This document shows, one piece after another, positions 58,144-64,000 of a stretch of 64,000 bases of DNA. The notes under the pieces are model-generated. The model was not told the origin of the DNA and did no database searches. It saw nothing but the letters and a program-made list of their open reading frames with translations. The DNA is from Pseudomonadota bacterium (GTDB lineage Bacteria; Myxococcota_A; UBA796; SXON01), in contig JAUXQH010000142.1 of NCBI GenBank assembly GCA_030685065.1, forward strand, positions 1 through 64,000, read 5' to 3'. A program made the position numbers and the translations under genes. Numbering within the stretch: position 1 is the stretch's first letter; each line of letters opens with the position of its first letter.

Positions 58144-59879
58144 CCAGGACGCACCCTGGCAATTGGCTCGCGCTCCCACCGCGCGCGCTCCGCTCGACGT
58201 GGGCGGGCACCGCGCTGGTCTTCGCGACCTATGTCGCGTTGTCGGTGGTGTGGTCGTGGCCGCTCGCGCGGCTCGACCCCTCGGTGCTCGTCACCCGGCA
58301 ATTCGATCTGTACCCGACGGTCTGGCTCCTCGCGCGCGCGCCGTTCCTCCCGGTCACGCTCCTGCACGCCGGCAGCGGCTGGCCCATCGGGGAGTCGCTT
58401 GCGCGCGCGGACTCCTACGCGATGCTGCCGGTGGCGTGGCTGCTCGGCGATTGGATCGATCCCCGCGTGCTCGCCGGGCTGCTCGCCCTCTTCGGGCCGG
58501 CGCTCGGGGCCCTCGCCGCCGAGCGGTGCGCCGGGCACGCGTTCCGGGTGCCGCGCCCCGCGTCGTGGGTGGCGGGCGTGGTCTACGGCTTCTCCGGCAT
58601 CACCGCGACCGCGCTGCTCGAGGGGCACGTGTACCACGCGGTGAACCCCTGGCTTCCGCTGCTCCTCTGGTCGGCGTGGCGCGCCGGGGAGAAGGACGGC
58701 CGCTGGTTCCACGGCGTCGCGGCCGCCGCCGCCTGGGCGCTCTGCCTGTTCACGACGGCCTACGCCGGGGTGCTCGGCGCGCTCCTGCTCGTCGTCGTGG
58801 GCCTGCGCGGCGGGGTCGCCGGGATCTCGCGCCTCCTGCCCGGGATGCTCCTCCTGGCGCTGCCGGCGGGCCTGTACTACGTCCGCCTCTACTCCGCGGG
58901 CGGCGGCTGGACGGACGGTTCGTCCGTCGGCACGTCGCAAGGCATGGCCATGGGATCGGCGTCCCTCGCCAGCCTCGGCGGGTGGAGCGACGCGATCGAT
59001 CTGCGCTACCACTCGATCGGCGCGACGGTCGGCTTCACCGGCCTCTGGGCGTGCCTCCTCGCGCCGGTCGTGCTCCGTGGCACGCGGGGCTGGCGCGCGC
59101 TCGTCGGGCTCGCGATGGTGGCGCTCGTCGTCTCGCTCGGCCGCTCGATCCAGATCGCCCCGGGCGGGCTCGGCTTCTGGTCGCCCGTGTCCTGGCTCGT
59201 GGATCTGCCCGGCGTCGAGCAGTTCCGCTTCCCCATCCGCGTCACCTGGCTCTACGCCCTCTGCGTCGCGATGGTCGCCGCGCGCGTGGTGGCCGTCCTG
59301 TACGCTCGCCTCGGACCGGTGTGGTTGGCCCCGCTGTTCCTGTTCGTCGCGGGGGACGCGATCGTCGGCACCGGCCTCCCCTGGCGGCTGCGGACCCAGA
59401 TCGGCACCGTCCCCTCGGCCTACGCCGCGGCGCCGGAGGGGCGCGCGGTCCTCGATCTCTGGGCTCGACCGCTCGACCGCTCGGCCGGCGAGGTGGAGGC
59501 GTGGTCGCGCGCCTTGACCTGCTACTACCAGGCGTTTCACGCGCGCCCGGTGCTCGAGGTGTGCCTGGGCACGAACATCGACAGCCCCCGCGAGGTGGTG
59601 GATCGTTGGCTCGCGGCGCGGCTGTTGGCGACATCGCCGGACGTCCAGAACATCGCGGGGGTCATGGGCCGGCTCGGCGTCGGCGCCATCGCGCTCCACG
59701 CCGATGTCTACCGCCCCGGCGATCGCGATGTCCTCGCCGGCGCCCTCGACGCCGCGTTCGGGCCGGCGGCGGCCGACAGCCGGGACGGCGGGGAGCACGT
59801 CCTCCTCTGGGTCGTACCGCCCGTCCCCGACGCGGATCCCAAGGGCACCTGGAAACAGCTCCGCGGGAGGCAGTGGTAG
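58122..59879 (+). CDS. polytopic GT-C-like membrane protein, third member
   Basis: 585 residues from GTG 58122, which lies 22 bases inside the previous gene; a CTG at 58140 is the alternative. About eleven hydrophobic segments. After the first helix the external loop reads VLVTRQFDLYPTVWLLARAP, with Asp in the position where GT-C transferases carry acidic residues. The C-terminal soluble domain (about 420-585) includes VMGRLGVGAIALHADVY, comparable to the IRYLV and YRYIV segments of the two proteins at 13.5-17 kb. So it is a third paralogue of that architecture. Not a recognised family; probable role in building or modifying a surface glycan. Confidence 0.7.
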   Translation: MGAALPLTRTHPGNWLALPPRALRSTWAGTALVFATYVALSVVWSWPLARLDPSVLVTRQFDLYPTVWLLARAPFLPVTLLHAGSGWPIGESLARADSYAMLPVAWLLGDWIDPRVLAGLLALFGPALGALAAERCAGHAFRVPRPASWVAGVVYGFSGITATALLEGHVYHAVNPWLPLLLWSAWRAGEKDGRWFHGVAAAAAWALCLFTTAYAGVLGALLLVVVGLRGGVAGISRLLPGMLLLALPAGLYYVRLYSAGGGWTDGSSVGTSQGMAMGSASLASLGGWSDAIDLRYHSIGATVGFTGLWACLLAPVVLRGTRGWRALVGLAMVALVVSLGRSIQIAPGGLGFWSPVSWLVDLPGVEQFRFPIRVTWLYALCVAMVAARVVAVLYARLGPVWLAPLFLFVAGDAIVGTGLPWRLRTQIGTVPSAYAAAPEGRAVLDLWARPLDRSAGEVEAWSRALTCYYQAFHARPVLEVCLGTNIDSPREVVDRWLAARLLATSPDVQNIAGVMGRLGVGAIALHADVYRPGDRDVLAGALDAAFGPAAADSRDGGEHVLLWVVPPVPDADPKGTWKQLRGRQW

Positions 59880-59902
59880 ACTGGGGGGGAGGCCGCCCAC
59901 GC

Positions 59903-61354
59903 ATGAGCATCACGCTGATCAACCCCCCCGAAAAAAAGCGGGTCTGGGCCGGGATCGCCGAGAGCATGGCGTACGGCGTCTACTGCTTCCCGCCCCTCGC
60001 GCTGATGTACCTGCAGGCCTCCATCGAGAAGCGTACGGCGCACCGCGCCGAGGTCTACGACGCCATCGTGGACGACATGGACCACCCCGAGTTCGAGGCG
60101 AAGCTCGCCCGGTACGACCTCGACTTCGTCGGCATCTCGACCTACACGCACTCCCTCCCCGACGTGCAGCTCGCGATCGACGCGGTGCGCAAGCGCAACC
60201 CCAACGCGCACATCTCGCTCGGCGGCCCCCACCCCATCATGTTCCCCGAGTACGCGATCCAGCTCCGCGGGGTCGACTCGATCTGCACGGGGGACGGCGA
60301 TGACGTCATCGTCGAGATGATCAAGGCGATCGACGAGGGGAAGTCGCTCGAGGGCATCTCCGGCCTCTGGCTCAAGTCGAGGGACGGTCAGATCGTCAAG
60401 AACGCGGCCCGCAAGGAGACCAAGTCTCTCGATTGGCAGGTGTGGCCCGATCGCTCGCGCACGCGGTTCCGCGACTATTGGGTGCCCGGCGCCAAGCAGC
60501 CCATGGTGACGACGGCGATCACCTCCAAGGGCTGCCCCCACAGCTGCCCGTTCTGCTTCACCTACAAGAAGCAGTACCGCATGCGTGACATCGACAACAT
60601 CCTCGACGAGATGGAGCATTGCGTCTCGCTCGGCATCACGGAAGTGTTTTTCGTGGACGACCTGTTCACGCCCAACTCCCAGTGGGCGATGAAGTTCTGC
60701 GATGGCATCGAGCGCCGGGGCCTCAAGTTCAACTGGGGCTACAAGACCACGGTGGCGGGCACCACGCGCGAGCAGATCCGCCGCTGCAAGGAGGCCGGCG
60801 CCACCAAGATCCACTTCGGCGTCGAGTCGATGCACAACGACGGATTGGACGCGCACGACAAGCATTGCGACACCGACGATTGTCATCGCGTGTTCCGTTG
60901 GTGCCGCGAGGAAGGCGTCCGCAGCGTCGCGTACATCATGATCGGCGGCCCCCACGAGAGGACGCGGGCGGACGTCGAGGCAAACCTCGACGAGATGATC
61001 AAGCTCGACGCCGAATACGCCGCGTTCGCGATCTACACGCCGTACCCCGGCACCGAGTCGTTCGAGCTGGGGGCGCGTTTGGGCCTCTACAACGCGGACT
61101 GTTGGGACAAGCTGATGAAGGATCCGCTCTGCGGCGAGAAGGTGCCCGTGTGTTGGGAGGAGCACCTCACCCGCGCGGAGCTGCTCGATCTGCTCAAGCT
61201 CTGTCATCGCAAGTTCTACTTCCGCCCCCGCTTCATCGCGCGCCAGCTCAAGCAGCTCCAGAGCCCGCAGGAGTTCAAGCGCCTCGCGGACGCCGCGCTG
61301 TCCCTCGTGAAGCTCGAGTTCACCCGGCCGCAGAGCGCGGAGGCGCCGGTTTAG
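59903..61354 (+). CDS. B12-binding radical SAM enzyme (BchE/HpnR-like)
   Basis: 483 residues. N-terminal cobalamin-binding-like domain (about 1-150: SITLINPPEKKRVWAG, FVGISTYTHSLPDVQLAID, ISLGGPHPIMFPEYA) and a radical SAM core starting TSKGCPHSCPFCFTYKK, with the CxxxCxxC cluster ligands, followed by VFFVDDLFTPN, TKIHFGVESM and AYIMIGGPHERTRADV. The set belongs to the class that includes BchE, HpnR and many C-methyltransferases. The DxHxxG motif is not clear, so B12 binding is inferred by position. It lies 23 bases after the GT-C-like gene and 1 base before the SGNH gene. It may methylate or modify the lipid or glycan handled by those neighbours. Confidence 0.9.
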   Translation: MSITLINPPEKKRVWAGIAESMAYGVYCFPPLALMYLQASIEKRTAHRAEVYDAIVDDMDHPEFEAKLARYDLDFVGISTYTHSLPDVQLAIDAVRKRNPNAHISLGGPHPIMFPEYAIQLRGVDSICTGDGDDVIVEMIKAIDEGKSLEGISGLWLKSRDGQIVKNAARKETKSLDWQVWPDRSRTRFRDYWVPGAKQPMVTTAITSKGCPHSCPFCFTYKKQYRMRDIDNILDEMEHCVSLGITEVFFVDDLFTPNSQWAMKFCDGIERRGLKFNWGYKTTVAGTTREQIRRCKEAGATKIHFGVESMHNDGLDAHDKHCDTDDCHRVFRWCREEGVRSVAYIMIGGPHERTRADVEANLDEMIKLDAEYAAFAIYTPYPGTESFELGARLGLYNADCWDKLMKDPLCGEKVPVCWEEHLTRAELLDLLKLCHRKFYFRPRFIARQLKQLQSPQEFKRLADAALSLVKLEFTRPQSAEAPV

Positions 61355-61355
61355 G

Positions 61356-62447
61356 GTGGTGCCTCGTGGGGCCGGATGGGGTTTTCGGAGCGTCGCGTTC
61401 CTCCTGGGCCTCGTCGTGGCGCTCGCGATGGGGGAGTCCTTCGTCCGGCTCTGGGCACCCCAGAGCGTCGGGTCGTTCGACGGAGGGCTCCTCCGCGGGC
61501 CGCTGACCACGCCGGGGGATCACCCGCTGCGGAGCGTGGAATACGCGGTGTCCGTGCACGTGAACGCCGCGGGCTTCGTGGATCACGAATGGGGGGCGGC
61601 GGGCGCGCGCAGGGAGATCGTCGTCCTCGGCGACTCCTTCGTACAGGCCGCCCAGGTCGCTCGGGGCGAGGGGTTCGGCGCGCAATTGCAGGGCGGCCTT
61701 CGTGCCCAGGGCACCGACGTCGACGTGCTCTCGATGGGCGTGCCCGGCGCGGGTACCGCCACGGCGCTCGGCGTGTTGCGCGAGTACGCGTTGCCACGAA
61801 ACCCCGCGCTCGTGGTGCTCGGCTTCCTCGTGAGCAACGACGTTCTGAACAACCACCCCCTGCTCGAGGGCAAGGACGACAAGCCGTTCTACACCCTGCA
61901 CGACGGAGCCCTTGTTCCTGTGGTCGCGATGGATCTGGTGGTGCCCTCGTCCGTCTGGCGGTGGAGCGCGGCGTGGCGCTGGTACACGCGGAGCGCCGCC
62001 TCGCGGGCCGTGGCGGATCGCAAGCTGACGTTGGGCCAGGGCGTGCCGCTCGACTTGCGTGTTCACGACCCGGCGTGTGTCAACGGGGGGGGCACCGCGC
62101 CCACGTGCTCGACGTGGGACGAGGCGTGGGCGGTCACCGACGCGCTGATCGCGGAGATGGCGCGCGCGTGCGGGGAGATCCCGTTCGTGGTGGTGCTCTT
62201 TCCGGACCGCACGCAGGTCGAGCGACGCTCCGATTGGCCCGCGGCGCGGGCGTGGGATTTTGACGCCGCCCAGGCCCGGGCCGCCGCGATCGCGGGGAAG
62301 CACGCGCCGGTGCTCGATCTGTTGCCGGGCCTGCGGGCGGAGGGGGGCGATCTCTATCTACGGAAGGACGGCCACTGGACAGCGCGCGGGCACGCGGCGG
62401 CGGCGCGCCTCACGGTGCCGTTCGTGGCGGGGCGGGTAGGGGAGTAG
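61356..62447 (+). CDS. membrane-anchored SGNH-like hydrolase/acyltransferase
   Basis: 363 residues, GTG one base after the previous stop. An N-terminal helix (about 10-26, RSVAFLLGLVVALAMGES) anchors it. Block I REIVVLGDSFVQAAQV, a GVPGAGTATALGV block, LVSNDVLNNHP with block III Asn-Asp, and block V YLRKDGHWTARGHAAAA with the DGHW-type Asp-His, as in SGNH acetyltransferase-like domains. Catalysis is expected on acyl groups in the periplasm. Same class as the 11.3 and 12.5 kb genes, and like the latter it is near a GT-C-like membrane protein. Last gene of the run. Confidence 0.83.
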   Translation: MVPRGAGWGFRSVAFLLGLVVALAMGESFVRLWAPQSVGSFDGGLLRGPLTTPGDHPLRSVEYAVSVHVNAAGFVDHEWGAAGARREIVVLGDSFVQAAQVARGEGFGAQLQGGLRAQGTDVDVLSMGVPGAGTATALGVLREYALPRNPALVVLGFLVSNDVLNNHPLLEGKDDKPFYTLHDGALVPVVAMDLVVPSSVWRWSAAWRWYTRSAASRAVADRKLTLGQGVPLDLRVHDPACVNGGGTAPTCSTWDEAWAVTDALIAEMARACGEIPFVVVLFPDRTQVERRSDWPAARAWDFDAAQARAAAIAGKHAPVLDLLPGLRAEGGDLYLRKDGHWTARGHAAAARLTVPFVAGRVGE

Positions 62448-62571
62448 GGCTCGGGGCTGGCCGCCAGAGGTTCAGCCGCCGCTGGTGACTATTCAGGACA
62501 GGTGCTCGTCAGGCCAGCGCCGTGGCGCCCGGGTGGTCCGGTCGCTCGCGGATCCCTCGCGCCTGCCGAGC

Positions 62572-62577
62572 GGAGAG
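62572..62577 (+). promoter_or_regulatory. ribosome binding site GGAGAG fixing the TTG start at 62582
   Basis: GGAGAG with 4 bases to TTG 62582. It decides for the TTG because upstream residues in the frame are Arg-rich and unlike a signal. Confidence 0.55.
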
Positions 62578-62581
62578 GCCC

Positions 62582-63895
62582 TTGAGTCCGATCTTCCTGT
62601 TCCTCGGCGGCTGCTCGATTTTCGACCCGGATGCCCCGGCGGGGCCCGGCCCGAGCCTGACTCTTGATTCCGCGGTGGGCGACACGGGCGGCGAGACCGA
62701 CACCGATGCGCCCGACACCGATGCCCCCGACAGCGATGCCCCCGACACTGGCGGGCCCGACATCACGCCGGTCGACAGCGGGCCGGTCGACACCGCCGCC
62801 CCGGACACCGAGGACAGCGCCGCGTCCGAGGACGACGCGGCCACGGAGGCCGACGAGCTGTTCGAGGAGGGGACAATCCATGAATTCGGGCTGACCCTCG
62901 GCGCGGCGGCGATCGCCAGCCTCGCAGTCGACCCGAGCCTCGACGTCCCCGCGTCGTTCTCCTACGGCGGGGAAACCTACAGCGTCGGCATCCACATCAA
63001 GGGGTCGCACTCGCTCCGGACGCTCGACGAGAAGGCGGCGTTCAAGATCGACTTCAACGAGTTCGTGCCGGGCCAGCGCTTCTTGGGGCTCGAGCACCTC
63101 ACGCTCAACAACATGGTGCAGGACCGCTCGATGCTCCGCGAGCACGCTGCCTACTGGCTCTACGATCAGCTCGGGGTGCCGGCCCCGCGGCACGGCTTCG
63201 CGCGGGTGGAGGTCAACGGCGCGCTGTTCGGGCTCTACGGCATCGTGGAGTCGATGGACCAGGACTTCCTCGCGCGGCGCTTTCCCGACGACACCGAGGG
63301 GAACCTCTACGAGACGGCGCACGCGCGCGGCGACGTGACGTGGGCGCGGAGCTCGGACTTCGTGCTCCAGCAGGCCGGCACCGTCCCCGAGGGGGAGGAC
63401 CTCGACGCGCTGGCCGACACGGTCGAGTCGGCCACACCGGACAGCTTCTTCGGGATGCTCGAGACGGTTTTCGACACCGATGAGCTCCTGACCTTCCTCG
63501 CGCTCGACATCGTGATGGGGCATGACGACGGGTACATCACGTCCTGCAACAACTACCTGCTGTACAACGCCCCGGACGCCGGGCAGTGGCACCTGGTGCC
63601 GTGGGGGCAGGACCAGACGTTCGACGAGGCCTCGTCGATCTACCTCGGCTACGAGGGGCAGCTGGCGGCGCGCTGCATCGCGTCGCCGGAGTGCAAGACG
63701 GCGTTCGACGGCAAGCTGCGCGAGGTGGCGGACCTGTGGGAGAGCGCGGACCTCGCGGGCTACGTCCGGGCGGCGGCGGAGGGGATCGAGGCGGACTGCG
63801 AGGCCGATCCCCGGAAGGAGCACGAGTGCAGCACGGAGGCGTTGCTCGAGTTCATCGAGACACGCCCGGAGCTGGTGCGCGCGCAGCTCCCATAG
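62582..63895 (+). CDS. CotH kinase family lipoprotein
   Basis: 437 residues from TTG. Lipoprotein signal MSPIFLFLGGCSIFDP, Cys at 11, then a long Asp/Thr/Pro spacer of DTDAPD-type repeats (to about 95). The CotH domain follows: VGIHIKGSHSLRTLDEKAAF, GLEHLTLNNMVQDRSMLREH, RVEVNGALFGLYGIVE, then FLALDIVMGHDDGY and WHLVPWGQDQTF, the order seen in CotH proteins, which include atypical kinases. The catalytic Asp is plausible in LALDIV...HDDGY, but which residue acts cannot be fixed. In Bacillus CotH phosphorylates spore-coat proteins; in Gram-negatives the role is unknown. The gene ends at the repeat. Confidence 0.85.
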   Translation: MSPIFLFLGGCSIFDPDAPAGPGPSLTLDSAVGDTGGETDTDAPDTDAPDSDAPDTGGPDITPVDSGPVDTAAPDTEDSAASEDDAATEADELFEEGTIHEFGLTLGAAAIASLAVDPSLDVPASFSYGGETYSVGIHIKGSHSLRTLDEKAAFKIDFNEFVPGQRFLGLEHLTLNNMVQDRSMLREHAAYWLYDQLGVPAPRHGFARVEVNGALFGLYGIVESMDQDFLARRFPDDTEGNLYETAHARGDVTWARSSDFVLQQAGTVPEGEDLDALADTVESATPDSFFGMLETVFDTDELLTFLALDIVMGHDDGYITSCNNYLLYNAPDAGQWHLVPWGQDQTFDEASSIYLGYEGQLAARCIASPECKTAFDGKLREVADLWESADLAGYVRAAAEGIEADCEADPRKEHECSTEALLEFIETRPELVRAQLP

Positions 63896-63896
63896 G

Positions 63897-64000
63897 GGGT
63901 CTGACCTTACGACTTATCACCTGGGACAGGCAAACGCCGAGAATCGAGCAGTAGGGTCTGACCTTACGATTTATCACCTGGAACCATAGAACGCCGAGAA
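63897..64000. repeat. start of a 57-bp tandem repeat, cut by the window end
   Basis: Two copies begin at about 63897 and 63954, period 57 bp, with shared blocks GGGTCTGACCTTACGA, TTATCACCTGG and ACGCCGAGAA. The array starts within 2 bases of the CotH stop codon and runs off the window, so its length is unknown. It is less GC-rich than its surroundings. The GGGTCTGACC block resembles motifs often next to REP-associated transposases, but no transposase is seen. Confidence 0.75.

Noticed and set aside
58163-59902. Upstream extension of the B12-type radical SAM gene to make a 1063-residue fusion
   Set aside because: The added part is Arg/Pro-rich and read out of frame of the membrane protein that clearly occupies this stretch. 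The radical SAM protein starts naturally at ATG 59903.
63897-63989. The YHL-containing frame over the terminal repeat as a real protein
   Set aside because: It is out of frame with the CotH gene and starts inside it; two repeat copies alone cannot show coding.

Overview
The window is very GC-rich, densely packed bacterial DNA, most likely from a member of the Myxococcota or a close deltaproteobacterial relative. The evidence is protein architecture: five secreted proteins built from MopE-type CDD/CDGxDNDCDG repeats, three of them also with FG-GAP beta-propellers, two ending in MYXO-CTERM-like tails (Gly-Cys-Gly stretch, one membrane helix, Arg cluster), many lipoproteins with Asp/Thr-rich spacers, a Ser/Thr kinase-ATPase fusion, and frequent GTG/TTG starts with 4-base start/stop overlaps. 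No tRNA, rRNA, CRISPR array, phage or insertion sequence was recognised.

Layout. 1-6.6 kb holds an M18 aminopeptidase (cut by the window start), an esterase, a di-iron ferritin-like protein coupled to a NodU/CmcH-type carbamoyltransferase, a DoxX protein, and a DUF6165-moaC-DUF3105 run. 6.6-11.3 kb is a minus-strand group of two MopE-repeat proteins around a PhnA-like protein. 11.3-19.6 kb holds two SGNH hydrolases and three large GT-C-like membrane proteins, suggesting an envelope glycan modification locus. 19.6-28.4 kb mixes a radical SAM protein, a regulatory-domain/PDZ protein, a beta-propeller protein, a HExxH lipoprotein and a PEGA-tailed trypsin-like protease with several gene remnants. 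28.4-37.2 kb has a giant FG-GAP/MopE protein, a HExxH-LysM protein that resembles injection-system cargo, a truncated von Willebrand lipoprotein, a histidine kinase and an acidic lipoprotein.

37.2-39.5 kb is a complete rsbR-rsbS-rsbT-rsbX stressosome operon, followed by an ArsR/SRPBCC pair with a clear promoter-operator, then a 991-residue protein kinase-ATPase. 43.5-53.3 kb has an unrecognised protein, a beta-helix/hydrolase lipoprotein, a two-subunit molybdenum hydroxylase (moaC at 5.6 kb could help make its cofactor), a serine beta-lactamase-like lipoprotein and an epimerase. 53.4-62.4 kb is a long plus-strand series: a MopE/FG-GAP lipoprotein, three small envelope proteins, a GT-C-like membrane protein, a B12-type radical SAM enzyme and an SGNH protein. 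A CotH-kinase lipoprotein and the start of a 57-bp tandem repeat close the window.

The recurring theme is the cell surface: secreted calcium-binding-like repeat proteins, lipoproteins with unusually short signal peptides, and membrane transferases beside SGNH hydrolases. Regulation is represented by the stressosome, the histidine kinase, the kinase-ATPase and the ArsR repressor. Several start sites are supported by TAnnnT-type -10 elements, some with a TTGG/TTGA -35. The best candidates for something undescribed are the stressosome without a local sigma factor, the six-gene envelope run at 56.6-62.4 kb, and the HExxH-LysM protein with its abutting small partner gene.
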